Positions 18,104 to 26,797 of a stretch of 64,000 bases of DNA are shown piece after piece. The DNA is taken from assembly GCF_004801285.1 (NCBI RefSeq), contig NZ_SSNY01000002.1, positions 310,001 through 374,000 on the forward strand. The letters run 5' to 3'. A model generated the notes under the pieces. It saw nothing but the letters and a program-made list of their open reading frames with translations, was not told the origin of the DNA and ran no database searches. This DNA comes from Ollibium composti. GTDB lineage: Bacteria > Pseudomonadota > Alphaproteobacteria > Rhizobiales > Rhizobiaceae. The translations under genes were made by a program, and so were the position numbers. The stretch's first letter is position 1, and the number at the start of each line of letters is the position of its first letter.

Positions 18104-19537
18104 ATGAGCTTCAAAGTCGCCATCATCGGCCGGCCTAACGTCGGCAAATCGACGCTGTTCAACCGGCTTGCCGGCCGCAAGCTGGCGCTGGTCGACGACA
18201 CGCCGGGCGTCACCCGCGACCGCCGCGTCCATCCGGCGAAACTCTACGACCTCGCCTTCGACGTCATCGACACCGCCGGCTTCGAGGATGCGCCCGCCGC
18301 CTCGCTGCCCGGCCGCATGCGCGCGCAGACCGAGATCGCCATAGACGAGGCCGACCTGATCTTCTTCCTGGTCGACGCCAAGGCCGGCCTGATGCCGGAC
18401 GACCGCACCTTCGCCGAAGTGGTGCGCCGCTCCGGCAAGCCGGTGGTGCTGGTCGCCAACAAGGCCGAGGCGCGCGGTTCGCAGAGCGGCTTTCTCGAAG
18501 CCTGGGAACTGGGCCTGGGCGAGCCGGTGCCGATCTCGGCCGAGCACGGCCAGGGCCTGCCGGATCTGCGCGACGCGGTCATCGAAGCGCTTGGCGAGGC
18601 GCGCGCGCTGGGCGAGGACGAGGACGCCGAAGGCGAGGACGGCTCGGCCGGCTCCGAAGTGCTGATCGGCGAGGACATCGCCGATCCCGATGCCGAACCG
18701 GCCTATGACGAAACCAAGCCGCTGCGCATCGCCATGGTCGGTCGGCCGAATGCCGGCAAGTCTACCCTGATCAACGCGCTGATCGGCGAGGAGCGGTTGC
18801 TGACCGGCCCGGAGGCCGGCATCACCCGCGATTCCATTTCGGTCGACTGGGACTGGAAGGGGCGCAGGATAAAGCTGTTCGACACCGCCGGCATGCGCCG
18901 CAAGGCCAAGGTGCAGGAGAAGCTGGAGAAGCTGTCGGTGGCCGATGGCCTGCGTGCCATCCGATTCGCCGAGATCGTCGTCATCGTCCTCGACGCCACC
19001 ATTCCCTTCGAGAAGCAGGACCTGCAGATCGCCGATCTGATCGTGCGCGAGGGCAGGGCGCCGGTCATCGCCTTCAACAAGTGGGACATGATCGACGAAC
19101 CGCAGCGCGTGCTGGCGGAACTGCGCGAGAAGACCGAGCGGCTTCTGCCGCAGGTGCGCGGCATCCAGGCCGTGCCGGTGTCGGCGGAAACCGGTCGCGG
19201 GCTGGACCGGCTGATGGATGCGGTGGTGCGCACCCACCGGATCTGGAACAGCCGCGTCTCGACCGGCAAGCTCAACCGCTGGCTGGAAGGCATTCTCGCG
19301 CATCATCCGCCGCCCGCCGTCGCCGGCCGCCGGCTGAAGATCAAATACGTCACCCAGGCCAAGACCCGGCCGCCGGGCTTCGTCGTCTCCTGCTCGCGCC
19401 CCGACGCCGTGCCGCAATCCTATGTGCGCTATCTGACCAACAGCCTGCGCGAAGCCTTCGACATGCCCGGCGTGCCGATCCGCATCGCGCTGCGCACGTC
19501 CGACAACCCGTTCGCGGGGCGGGCGAAGAAGCGGTAG
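18104..19537 (+). CDS. der: GTPase Der (EngA), ribosome assembly factor
   Basis: Der is an essential tandem GTPase acting in 50S ribosomal subunit maturation. The 477-residue protein has two G domains, each with a P-loop ([14 protein letters not shown] at about residue 9 and [14 protein letters not shown] at about 213), DTAGFED and [10 protein letters not shown] Switch II motifs, and NKAE and NKWD G4 motifs. The C-terminal KH-like domain ends in [14 protein letters not shown]. An acidic linker ([13 protein letters not shown]) separates the two G domains. It follows the YfgM-like gene by 11 nt and is surely co-transcribed with it. ATG at 18104. Confidence 0.98.
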   Translation: MSFKVAIIGRPNVGKSTLFNRLAGRKLALVDDTPGVTRDRRVHPAKLYDLAFDVIDTAGFEDAPAASLPGRMRAQTEIAIDEADLIFFLVDAKAGLMPDDRTFAEVVRRSGKPVVLVANKAEARGSQSGFLEAWELGLGEPVPISAEHGQGLPDLRDAVIEALGEARALGEDEDAEGEDGSAGSEVLIGEDIADPDAEPAYDETKPLRIAMVGRPNAGKSTLINALIGEERLLTGPEAGITRDSISVDWDWKGRRIKLFDTAGMRRKAKVQEKLEKLSVADGLRAIRFAEIVVIVLDATIPFEKQDLQIADLIVREGRAPVIAFNKWDMIDEPQRVLAELREKTERLLPQVRGIQAVPVSAETGRGLDRLMDAVVRTHRIWNSRVSTGKLNRWLEGILAHHPPPAVAGRRLKIKYVTQAKTRPPGFVVSCSRPDAVPQSYVRYLTNSLREAFDMPGVPIRIALRTSDNPFAGRAKKR

Positions 19538-19567
19538 ACGCTGTTTCGCAAAATCGCCCAGGACCCG

Positions 19568-19596
19568 TTGTTCCCAATTCGGGAACGTTCTATATT
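19568..19596 (+). promoter_or_regulatory. Promoter with embedded operator for higBA
   Basis: TTGTTC at 19568-19573 and TATATT at 19591-19596 are spaced 17 bp, like a sigma-70 promoter. Between them lies the inverted repeat GTTCCC-AATTC-GGGAAC (19570-19586), which overlaps the -35 box and is well placed for autorepression by the antitoxin. The toxin ATG follows 5 nt after the -10 box, so the transcript may be nearly leaderless. Confidence 0.6.
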
Positions 19597-19601
19597 GGGT
19601 T

Positions 19602-19898
19602 ATGCAGATTATCGCGCGGAAGGCGTTGAAGGATTTCTGGACGAAACACAATCAGGCGCAGGCGCCGCTGACGGCGTGGTATCTGGCGGTCTCCAAAGTG
19701 GAATGGCATGGGCCGACGGATGTGAAGGATATGTTCGGAAGCGCGGTCGATTTCGTCGGCGACAACCGCATTATCTTCGATATTGCGGGTAACAAGTATA
19801 GGCTGGTTGTCCACGTCGCCTATCGTTTCAAGCGCGTGCTCATCAAGTTTGTCGGCACGCATAAGGAATACGACAGGATCAATCCGGAAACCGTATGA
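19602..19898 (+). CDS. higB: HigB-family type II toxin (mRNA interferase)
   Basis: The 98-residue basic protein matches the HigB_toxin family (RelE-like fold), with MQIIARKALKDFW at the N-terminus, KVEWHGPTDVKDMF in the middle and the C-terminal core NKYRLVVHVAYRFKRVLIKFVGTH then KEYDRI. Such toxins cleave mRNA, often on ribosomes. It precedes its antitoxin gene and overlaps it by 4 nt, the order usual for higBA and the reverse of most type II pairs. Base composition is visibly lower in GC than the surrounding core genes, which suggests acquisition. Confidence 0.93.
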   Translation: MQIIARKALKDFWTKHNQAQAPLTAWYLAVSKVEWHGPTDVKDMFGSAVDFVGDNRIIFDIAGNKYRLVVHVAYRFKRVLIKFVGTHKEYDRINPETV

Positions 19899-20290
19899 TG
19901 GAAAACATCCGCCCGATCAGGACAGAAGACGATTACGAATGGGCTCTGGCCGAGATTGCCCAATACTTCGACCACGAGCCGGAGGTGGGCTCGCCAGAAG
20001 GTGACCGGTTCGATGTTCTGGCGACGCTGATCGAAAACTACGAGGACAAGCACTATCCGATTTCCGCGCCCGATCCTGTTTCGGCGATCCGTGCACATAT
20101 GAAGATGGCCGATCTTCGGCAGGCGGCCTTGGCAAGCGTTCTCGGTTCCCGTTCGCGCGCATCGGAAGTGCTTTCCCGCAAACGGCCGCTGACGATCGAA
20201 ATGATCCAGAAGATCAACAGGGAATGGCACATTCCAGCCGATATCCTCATCCAGCCGTATCACCTCGCCGATAGCCGTCGCCTGTCGTAA
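19895..20290 (+). CDS. higA: HigA-family antitoxin with XRE-type helix-turn-helix
   Basis: The 131-residue protein has an acidic N-terminal half (IRPIRTEDDYEWALAEIAQYFD), as in HigA antitoxins of this class, and a C-terminal HTH_3 domain (about residues 65-125: KMADLRQAALASVLGSRSRASEVLSRKRPLTIEMIQKI). It should neutralise HigB and repress the promoter at 19568-19596. ATG at 19895 inside the toxin's last codons implies translational coupling. The pair sits between der and a cell wall hydrolase gene. Confidence 0.92.
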   Translation: MMENIRPIRTEDDYEWALAEIAQYFDHEPEVGSPEGDRFDVLATLIENYEDKHYPISAPDPVSAIRAHMKMADLRQAALASVLGSRSRASEVLSRKRPLTIEMIQKINREWHIPADILIQPYHLADSRRLS

Positions 20291-20395
20291 TGGCGGCGCC
20301 CGGCCCGTCGCGAGCTCTCAGCTGTTAACGCTCCATCAAGGTTAACGCGGCATTGTGCTTCTCCAGTGGGGTCAGTTCGCGTCCTGGAGAGTTCC

Positions 20396-21586
20396 GTGCA
20401 TCGAGGTCTGGTGAAGCGGCTTGCCGAAGCCGCCGGTGAGAAGAAGCGTTTTCTTTCGCCTCTCGTCGTCGGGCTCGGCATCTGGATCGGCTTTCCCACC
20501 GTCGCCGCCTATCAGGACATGACCAGCCTGATCAGCGGGCTGGAAACGCCGAAGGACCGCTGGAACGCCGTCATCGAGAAGGCGGTTGCCGGTTCGGTCC
20601 AGAGCGCGGAGATGCCTTTCATCGACAAGGATGCCGTAACCGGTTCGGTGGCACGGCAGATTTCCGGCTCCGGCGTTGAACTGCCGGGCATCGGCACCGT
20701 CGCCTTCACCAACAAGAGCGGTATCGCCGGCGAGACGCCAGACGAGGACCGCGTCGTGCGCTCTGGCAAGCAGGGCCGCATCCTACAGATGGCCCCGGTG
20801 GCGCCGCCGAAGAATTTCTCCGCCGGCTCGATCTTCGAGCGCACCTCGTCGCTGCTCAGGCCCTCGATGGACAGCGGCCTGAAGCTCGCTTTCGCCAAGC
20901 CCGACATCAAGGGCAAGGAGGTCCAGATCGCCTCGGCCTTCCATGCCAGGGAGAAGGCCGAACCCGGCGTGCCGGCGATGCTGGCGGCCCTCGTCACCAA
21001 CGACAAGGCCGATGTGCTGGCCACCGCCTACGCGCCGGCCGCGCCCGACTACGCTTCCGTCTCGCCCTTCGAGGCGCTGCTGAAGGATGAGGAGCCCGAC
21101 AACGGCCGCTTCATCCCGCCGGTCGGCAAGGGCGACCACGCATGGATGCAGACCGCGCTGCCGGCTTCGGTCTTCTCCAAGCCGGAGCAGATTTGCCTCG
21201 CCAACGCCATCTACTTCGAGGCGCGCTCGGAATCGCTGCGCGGGCAGGCCGCGGTCGCCCAGGTGGTGCTCAACCGCGTGCGCAATCCCGCCTATCCAGC
21301 CTCGATCTGCGGCGTCGTCTACCAGAACGAGCACTGGCGCAACGCCTGCCAGTTCTCCTTCGCCTGCGACGGTAGGAAGGACGTCGTCACAGAGCCGTCG
21401 CGCTACAAGACCGCCAAGGAGATCGCCATGGCGGTCACCGCGGGCAAGATATTCCTTCCCGAGGTCGGCTCCTCGACTCACTATTACGCCAGCTACGTCA
21501 ATCCCGGCTGGGCGCGCTCCATGCACAAGATGGTCAAGATCGGCCTGCATATCTTCTACCGCACTTATGGCGGCGGCTGGAGCTGA
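20396..21586 (+). CDS. SleB-family cell wall hydrolase
   Basis: The 396-residue protein has a hydrophobic anchor near its N-terminus (residues about 19-39), a long low-complexity periplasmic middle, and a C-terminal Hydrolase_2/SleB domain (about 262-396) with the catalytic glutamate in AIYFEARSESLRGQAAVAQVV and the conserved WRNACQFSFACDG and THYYASYVNPGWA segments. Such enzymes are lytic transglycosylase-like peptidoglycan hydrolases. Two GTG starts are possible: 20366, or 20396 which has GGAGAG six nucleotides upstream and is preferred. The region just upstream has two GTTAACG boxes (20323 and 20341), without the N7 spacing of a CtrA site. Confidence 0.85.
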   Translation: MHRGLVKRLAEAAGEKKRFLSPLVVGLGIWIGFPTVAAYQDMTSLISGLETPKDRWNAVIEKAVAGSVQSAEMPFIDKDAVTGSVARQISGSGVELPGIGTVAFTNKSGIAGETPDEDRVVRSGKQGRILQMAPVAPPKNFSAGSIFERTSSLLRPSMDSGLKLAFAKPDIKGKEVQIASAFHAREKAEPGVPAMLAALVTNDKADVLATAYAPAAPDYASVSPFEALLKDEEPDNGRFIPPVGKGDHAWMQTALPASVFSKPEQICLANAIYFEARSESLRGQAAVAQVVLNRVRNPAYPASICGVVYQNEHWRNACQFSFACDGRKDVVTEPSRYKTAKEIAMAVTAGKIFLPEVGSSTHYYASYVNPGWARSMHKMVKIGLHIFYRTYGGGWS

Positions 21587-21744
21587 GCGGCGGCGGCCCG
21601 CGAGCCGCACCGCCGCAAAAACCTTCCCATCCGGGGCAGATTTCCGGGACTGGCGGGGAAAAGATCGGGCGGGCAGGATGTCGCACCCGTCTAACAGGCT
21701 GATTTTTATAGGGAAAATACTTTAGACCTAGACCATGCCTGCGG

Positions 21745-21773
21745 CTTGACGGGGGCAGGGCCTGAAACTATGT
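21745..21773 (+). promoter_or_regulatory. Sigma-70-type promoter of the F0 ATP synthase operon
   Basis: CTTGAC (21745-21750) and CTATGT (21768-21773) are separated by exactly 17 bp, which fits the rhizobial housekeeping promoter consensus CTTGAC-N17-CTATAT with one mismatch. The atpI ATG lies 58 bp downstream of the -10 box. Confidence 0.7.
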
Positions 21774-21830
21774 TGCCCGCGAATTTGAAGCGGGCAGACG
21801 ACCGTCGTCTGACCGGGCGCGGAGGTTGCG

Positions 21831-22229
21831 ATGGCCGGTGAAAAAGGGCCAGGCGGAACCGGAAAGACCGGGCCTGGAAACGAGGACGTGGCCAACCTGC
21901 GCGACGACGATCTTGAGCGCCGCCGGCGCGAGCTTGGAGCAAAGCTTGCGACAAGACGCCCGGACCGGCTCGAGGGGGAAGACACGGGCCAGACGCGGAG
22001 TGTCTCGGGCTATGCCCAGGCATTCAAGCTGTCCAGCGAGTTCATTGCCGCGATCGCGGTCGGCATCGGCATCGGCTGGGTGCTCGACCGCTGGGCGGGA
22101 ACCTCGCCCTGGGGGCTGATCGTCTTCCTGCTGCTGGGCTTTTGCGCGGGCATCCTCAATGTCCTGCGCGCGGCCGGGCTGGTTGCCGATTTCGGCCGGG
22201 GCGGCAAGCGCTCTGGCGGACAGGATTGA
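21831..22229 (+). CDS. atpI: ATP synthase protein I (AtpI)
   Basis: The 132-residue protein has a polar, charged N-terminal 65 residues and two transmembrane helices (about 67-90 and 94-116) with the AtpF0/AtpI motif [19 protein letters not shown]. AtpI helps assemble the c-ring and may aid Mg2+ or Ca2+ uptake; it is not part of the finished enzyme. It is the first gene of the F0 operon, 34 nt before atpB. Confidence 0.9.
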   Translation: MAGEKGPGGTGKTGPGNEDVANLRDDDLERRRRELGAKLATRRPDRLEGEDTGQTRSVSGYAQAFKLSSEFIAAIAVGIGIGWVLDRWAGTSPWGLIVFLLLGFCAGILNVLRAAGLVADFGRGGKRSGGQD

Positions 22230-22263
22230 AGAGGCGTCCGAGCGGCGCGACGGGGTAAAGCAA

Positions 22264-23025
22264 GTGGCTGCAGCCGACAAGGTCGATCCGATCCACCAGT
22301 TCCATATCAACCCGATCTTCCCGATTCACGTCGGCGGGTATGATGTGTCCTTCACCAATTCGTCGCTGTTCATGGTCGTCGTCGTCGTCCTGACGGGGGC
22401 CTTCCTTTATTTTTCGACCGCCGGCCGCGCGCTGGTGCCGTCGCGTCTCCAGTCGATCTCGGAGATGTCCTACGAGTTCGTCGCCTCGATGCTGCGCGAC
22501 GCCGCCGGCACGCACGGCATGAAGTTCTTCCCCTTCGTCTTCTCGCTGTTCATGTTCGTGATGGTCGCGAACCTGCTCGGCCTGTTCCCCTATTTCTTCA
22601 CCGTCACCAGCCACATCATCGTCACCTTCGCGCTGGCGATGCTGGTGATCGGCACCGTCGTCGTCTACGGTTTCGCCAAGCACGGCTTCGGCTTCCTCAA
22701 GCTGTTCGTGCCGAGCGGCGTGCCGGTGGCGCTGATGCCGCTGGTGGTGCTGATCGAGGTCGTCTCCTTCCTGTCGCGCCCGGTCAGCCTCTCCATCCGT
22801 CTTTTCGCCAACATGCTGGCCGGTCACATCACGCTGAAGGTGTTCGCCGGCTTCGTCGTCTCGCTCGGCGCCATGGGCACCGTCGGCATGGCGGGCGCGG
22901 TGCTGCCGCTGGCCATGGTGGTGATGCTGACGGCCCTGGAAGTCCTGGTGGCGGCGCTGCAGGCTTATGTCTTCGCGGTGCTCACCTGCATGTATCTGGC
23001 GGACGCCCTGCATCCGTCGCACTAG
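22264..23025 (+). CDS. atpB: F0F1 ATP synthase subunit a
   Basis: The 253-residue integral membrane protein forms the proton half-channels. The essential arginine is in [14 protein letters not shown], and the C-terminal helix contains [20 protein letters not shown] with the conserved glutamine. The N-terminus ([19 protein letters not shown]) marks the true start at the GTG at 22264; the frame is open upstream into atpI, but those residues do not belong to the family. GGGGTAAAG serves as ribosome site. Confidence 0.96.
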   Translation: MAAADKVDPIHQFHINPIFPIHVGGYDVSFTNSSLFMVVVVVLTGAFLYFSTAGRALVPSRLQSISEMSYEFVASMLRDAAGTHGMKFFPFVFSLFMFVMVANLLGLFPYFFTVTSHIIVTFALAMLVIGTVVVYGFAKHGFGFLKLFVPSGVPVALMPLVVLIEVVSFLSRPVSLSIRLFANMLAGHITLKVFAGFVVSLGAMGTVGMAGAVLPLAMVVMLTALEVLVAALQAYVFAVLTCMYLADALHPSH

Positions 23026-23064
23026 TTAGAAAATTGCAGCCTTTCCAATTCAAGGAGTGATCAA

Positions 23065-23289
23065 ATGGAAGCTGAAGCAGCAAAGTACATCGGCGCCGGC
23101 ATTGCCTGCCTCGGCATGGGTGGCGCGGGCATTGGCCTGGGCCACATCTTCGGCAACTACCTGGCGGGCGCGCTGCGCAACCCGTCGGCCGCCGACGGCC
23201 AGTTCGGCCGCCTGATTTTCGGCTTCGCCGTGACCGAGGCCATGGGCATCTTCTCGCTGCTGATCGCGCTCCTGGCGCTGTTCGGCTGA
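23065..23289 (+). CDS. atpE: F0F1 ATP synthase subunit c
   Basis: A 74-residue hairpin of two transmembrane helices that forms the rotor ring. The polar loop is [11 protein letters not shown], and the proton-carrying glutamate is E58 in AVTEAMGIF. The first helix is rich in glycine ([10 protein letters not shown]), as needed for ring packing. AAGGAG lies 9 nt before the ATG. Confidence 0.98.
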   Translation: MEAEAAKYIGAGIACLGMGGAGIGLGHIFGNYLAGALRNPSAADGQFGRLIFGFAVTEAMGIFSLLIALLALFG

Positions 23290-23360
23290 TCGGGATCAAC
23301 AAGGCTTGAAGCCCGGCCGCCGCGCCCCGGCGCGGCCGGCCGGAACATGGGAACACCGTC

Positions 23361-23945
23361 ATGTTCGTGACACCTGCCTACGGGCAAGAGGCGGCGCCGG
23401 CCGATGCCGGAGCCGACACGCATGCCGGCACGGAAGTGCCCGGCAATGCCGCTCACGAAGGTGGCGGCTTCCCGCCGTTCGATTCCGCGACTTTCGCTTC
23501 CCAGCTCGTCTGGCTGGCCATCACCTTCGGCCTGTTCTACGTCTTCCTGAAGCGGGTCATCGTGCCGCGTCTGGGCACCATTCTTGACACGCGCGCCGGC
23601 CGTATCCAGCAGGATCTCGACCAGGCCGCCAAACTGAAGGGCGAGGCGGACGCCGCCGTCGCCGCCTATGAGCAGGAACTGGCCGAGGCCAAGGCGAGAG
23701 CCAACGCCATCGGCCAGCAGTCGCGCGACGAAGCCAAGGCCGAGGCCGAAACCGCCCGCAAGGCGGTCGAGGCCGAGCTGGACAAGAAGCTGGCAGCGGC
23801 CGAGGGCCGCATCGCCGGCATCAAGGCCAGCGCCATGAAGGACGTCGGCGCCATTGCCGAGAGCACCGCTTCGGCCATCGTCGAGCAGCTCGTCGGCAAG
23901 GCCGACAAGGCGGCTGTCGCCGCCGCCGTGAAATCGGCCGGCTGA
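23361..23945 (+). CDS. atpG: F0F1 ATP synthase subunit b' (second, divergent b subunit)
   Basis: The 194-residue protein has an N-terminal extension of about 45 residues (MFVTPAYGQEAAPADAG...), one transmembrane helix (about 50-70: QLVWLAITFGLFYVFL) and a long charged coiled coil. Position between subunits c and b and the N-terminal extension identify it as the b' subunit that pairs with b to form the peripheral stalk in alphaproteobacteria. Symbols atpG and atpF2 are both in use. Confidence 0.93.
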   Translation: MFVTPAYGQEAAPADAGADTHAGTEVPGNAAHEGGGFPPFDSATFASQLVWLAITFGLFYVFLKRVIVPRLGTILDTRAGRIQQDLDQAAKLKGEADAAVAAYEQELAEAKARANAIGQQSRDEAKAEAETARKAVEAELDKKLAAAEGRIAGIKASAMKDVGAIAESTASAIVEQLVGKADKAAVAAAVKSAG

Positions 23946-23955
23946 GGAGGACGAG

Positions 23956-24447
23956 ATGGACGCAACAGCTTGGGCATCTGTGTGGGTGCTGGTGGGCCTG
24001 GCGATCTTCGTCGCCATCTGCCTCTACATCAAGGTTCCGGCGATGGTGAACAAGGCGCTCGACACGCGCGCCGACCGCATCCGCGGCGAACTCGACGAGG
24101 CACGCCGCCTGCGCGAGGAAGCGCAGGCGTTGCTCGCCGACTACCAGAAGAAGCGCAAGGACGCCGAGCAGGAGGCCGCCGCGATCGTCGAGGCCGCCAA
24201 GCATGAGGCGTCGGTTCTGGCCGAGGAGGCGCACAAGCGCACCGAGGACTATGTGGCGCGCCGCACCGCATTGGCCGAGCAGAAGATCGGCCAGGCCGAG
24301 CGGGAGGCCATTGCAGAGGTGCGTTCGAGCGCTGTCGACCTCGCCGTCGAGGCTGCCCGCAAGGTGCTGGGCGACAAGGTCGACGCCAAGGTCGGCGCCG
24401 ACCTGTTCAAGGCGTCGCTCGCCGAGGTGAAGGCCAAGCTGAACTGA
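23956..24447 (+). CDS. atpF: F0F1 ATP synthase subunit b
   Basis: The 163-residue protein has a short N-terminus, a transmembrane helix (about 5-25: WASVWVLVGLAIFVAICLYI) and an alanine/glutamate-rich coiled coil to the C-terminus (VKAKLN). It heterodimerises with b' to link F0 to the F1 head. It is the last gene of the operon, 10 nt after b', and is followed by a strong terminator. The F1 genes atpHAGDC are not in the window. Confidence 0.95.
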   Translation: MDATAWASVWVLVGLAIFVAICLYIKVPAMVNKALDTRADRIRGELDEARRLREEAQALLADYQKKRKDAEQEAAAIVEAAKHEASVLAEEAHKRTEDYVARRTALAEQKIGQAEREAIAEVRSSAVDLAVEAARKVLGDKVDAKVGADLFKASLAEVKAKLN

Positions 24448-24472
24448 GTTCGGCGACACCGAGGGAATCGAG

Positions 24473-24499
24473 AAGCCGCCGTTTTCGGCGGCTTTTTTG
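24473..24499 (+). terminator. Intrinsic terminator of the F0 operon
   Basis: AAGCCGCC-GTTTTC-GGCGGCTT followed by TTTTG: an 8-bp stem with a T-run, 25 nt after the atpF stop. Confidence 0.92.
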
Positions 24500-24502
24500 T
24501 TC

Positions 24503-24647
24503 GTGCGTCCTTCGAGGCTCGCTCCGCTCGCACCTCAGGATGAGGACCGCCGTAATCCGATCATGTGCTGAATAGCGGGGAAAAGATCCCCCCATTACAA
24601 CGGTCCTCATCCTGAGGTGCGAGCGGAGCGAGCCTCGAAGGACGCAC
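24503..24647. repeat. Paired inverted copies of a 47-bp rhizobial repeat
   Basis: The left arm (24503-24549, starting GTGCGTCCTTCGAGGCTCGC) and the right arm (24601-24647) are exact reverse complements over 47 bp, separated by 51 bp. Each arm also contains the inner palindrome GAGGCTCGCTCCGCTCGCACCTC. A close relative occurs at 49773-49906. It fills the gap between the convergent atpF and rnhB genes. Confidence 0.9.
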
Positions 24648-24659
24648 AAACAGGCAGGT

Positions 24660-25331
24660 CTATTCTTCCACTTCGACCGCCCCCAGCCGGAACGGCGCGA
24701 AGGACGTGCGGTGCAGGCGCGCGACGGGTCCGTGGATCTCGATGGCGCTGCGGTGCCGCACCGTCGCGTAGCCCATATGGACCTCGAAGCCGTAGTGGAT
24801 GTGGACGCTCCCGCAACCGGCCATCATGCGGTCGCGCATCACCTTGGCGACGATGGAGGCGGCGGCGATCGACTGCGAGCGCTGGTCGCCCTTGATCAGC
24901 GCGCGGCCTTCGCAGGGTAGGCCGGGCGGCACGTCGCGCCCGTCGGCCAGCGCCAGCTTCGGCCGCACAGGCAGGCCGCAGACGGCGCGGCGCATGGCCT
25001 CCAGGCTGGCGCGCAGGATGTTGATGCGGTCGATACCCTCGGCCGAGACAGAGGCCATCGCCACGCCCTGCGCGCTGGCCAGGATGGCCTCGAACAGCGC
25101 CTCGCGCTGCGCCAGCGTCAGCCGCTTCGAATCGTCCAGCCCTTCGGGGATACGGTTTGGATCGAGCACAACGGCGGCGGCCACCACCGGGCCGGCCAGC
25201 GGGCCGCGACCCGCCTCGTCCATGCCGGCGACCGGCCACAGGCCATTGGCCGCCGCCTTCGCCTCGATGGCGAAGTCCGGCTTTTCGACCATCTCGAAGA
25301 GAAGCGGAGAATCGGAACGCGCGCGAGCCAT
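24660..25331 (-). CDS. rnhB: Ribonuclease HII
   Basis: RnhB cleaves the RNA strand of RNA:DNA hybrids and starts removal of misincorporated ribonucleotides. The 223-residue protein has the family active-site motif [17 protein letters not shown] (Asp and Glu at about residues 38-39), the middle acidic segment LALADGRD, and [15 protein letters not shown] carrying the last catalytic Asp. The C-terminal HRTSFAPFR is also typical. ATG at 25331. The repeat pair at 24503-24647 lies just after its stop. Confidence 0.95.
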   Translation of the reverse strand: MARARSDSPLLFEMVEKPDFAIEAKAAANGLWPVAGMDEAGRGPLAGPVVAAAVVLDPNRIPEGLDDSKRLTLAQREALFEAILASAQGVAMASVSAEGIDRINILRASLEAMRRAVCGLPVRPKLALADGRDVPPGLPCEGRALIKGDQRSQSIAAASIVAKVMRDRMMAGCGSVHIHYGFEVHMGYATVRHRSAIEIHGPVARLHRTSFAPFRLGAVEVEE

Positions 25332-25491
25332 GTTGCGGCGAGGCTCGCATCGGTTCCGATTCTCCGCAAGGCCTCCCGGCCCGCTGGGGCGGCGGGGCGG
25401 GAGGCACCGTCAAGGCCGGGGGACAGGGCCGGACGGGATTTCCATGCCCGCGCCGCCGGGTGGAAGCGCGGGCAAACCGTTGAAAAAGCGG

Positions 25492-26697
25492 TCACAACAG
25501 CAAGAGCTGCTCGTTCTGCTTCGGTGCCGGCACGAACAGGTCGGTGCGCAGCACGCGTCGTTGCAGGTTCAGGCCGAGGCGTTTTGCCGCGATCTCGAAG
25601 CGGCGGCCGATCTGCCAGGCATAGGGCCCGCCGCCCTTCATGCGCTTGCCCCACTCCGAATCGTAATCCTTGCCGCCGCGCATGGAGCGCACCAGCGACA
25701 TGACGTGCCGATAGCGGTCGGGATAGTGCCTGAGCAGCCAGTCCTTGAAGATCGGCGCCACCTCCAGCGGCAGCCTGAGCATCACGTAGCCGGCCTCCAG
25801 CGCACCCGCCGCGCGGGCCGAATCGAGGATGCGTTCGATCTCCGGATCGGTCAGGCCCGGCACGATCGGCGCCACCATGACGGAAGCCGGGATGCCGGCG
25901 TCGGCAAGCTGGCGAATCGCTTCCAGCCGCTTGGTCGGCGTCGAGGCGCGCGGCTCCATCGTCCGCGCCAGCGCGCGGTCGAGCGTCGTCACCGACAGCG
26001 CCACCTTGGCCAGCCCCCGCTCGGCCATGCGCGACAGGATGTCGATGTCGCGCACCACCAGCGCCGACTTTGTGACGATGCCGACCGGATGGCCGCGCGC
26101 TTCCAGCACTTCGAGGATCTCGCGCATGATGCGCCATTGCCGCTCCACCGGCTGGTAGGGGTCGGTGTTGGTGCCGATGGCGATGGTGCGCGGCTGGTAG
26201 CCCTCCTTCGACAATTCGCGGTCGAGCAGTTTCGCGGCGTCCGGCTTGGCGAACAGCTTCGATTCGAAATCCAGCCCCGGCGACAGGCCCATGAAGGAAT
26301 GCGTCGGCCGCGCGAAGCAGTAGACGCAGCCGTGCTCGCAGCCGCGATAGGGGTTGATCGAGCGGTCGAAGGAGATGTCGGGCGACGTGTTGCGGGTGAT
26401 GATGGTGCGCGGCTTCTCCACCTGCACCTCGGTCTTGAACGGCGGCAGTTCCTCGATGGAGTTCCAGCCGTCGTCGAAGACATGCCGCGTCACCGGCTCG
26501 AAGCGGCCGGACGGATTGATGCCGGCCGACCGTCCGCGATTGCGGTCGGGCCGGATGCGGATGCCGCTTTCCTCGATCATCGCATTGGCCATGTCGGTGC
26601 GTCCTGCTCCGAAGGCTGCAATGTCGGCGCGCACGATCTGTTCCATTTTCGCCCGCTCCCAGGGCTTGTCCGCTGGCTGTCGAATCGCCTGTCTCAT
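25492..26697 (-). CDS. PA0069-family radical SAM protein (SplB-like)
   Basis: The 401-residue protein carries the radical SAM cluster motif CEHGCVYC (C120, C124, C127) and the PA0069-family context NPYRGCEHGCVYCFARPTH, followed by GTNTDPYQPVE. It binds a 4Fe-4S cluster and SAM; relatives resemble spore photoproduct lyase but the reaction is unknown. The frame is open to 26931, yet the ATG at 26697 with AGGAAT upstream starts the conserved region (MRQAIRQPADKPWERAKMEQ). It is divergent from the small glycosyltransferase-like gene. Confidence 0.9.
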   Translation of the reverse strand: MRQAIRQPADKPWERAKMEQIVRADIAAFGAGRTDMANAMIEESGIRIRPDRNRGRSAGINPSGRFEPVTRHVFDDGWNSIEELPPFKTEVQVEKPRTIITRNTSPDISFDRSINPYRGCEHGCVYCFARPTHSFMGLSPGLDFESKLFAKPDAAKLLDRELSKEGYQPRTIAIGTNTDPYQPVERQWRIMREILEVLEARGHPVGIVTKSALVVRDIDILSRMAERGLAKVALSVTTLDRALARTMEPRASTPTKRLEAIRQLADAGIPASVMVAPIVPGLTDPEIERILDSARAAGALEAGYVMLRLPLEVAPIFKDWLLRHYPDRYRHVMSLVRSMRGGKDYDSEWGKRMKGGGPYAWQIGRRFEIAAKRLGLNLQRRVLRTDLFVPAPKQNEQLLLL

Positions 26698-26797
26698 GAA
26701 ATTATTCCTATTTCGATCATCAGAACAAAGCAAGAACTTTTTGAGAAGCGGGCGCACGGCTGGCTCTGCGGCACGCTTTGCGCTATCGGGCTTGCCG

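Noticed and set aside
18092-18104. A missing bamB remnant between the YfgM-like gene and der
   Set aside because: Only 11 nt separate the genes, so there is no room for a remnant and no sign of a deletion scar.
20323-20347. CtrA site upstream of the cell wall hydrolase
   Set aside because: Two GTTAACG boxes are present, but the spacing between the TTAA halves is 14 bp rather than the required 7.
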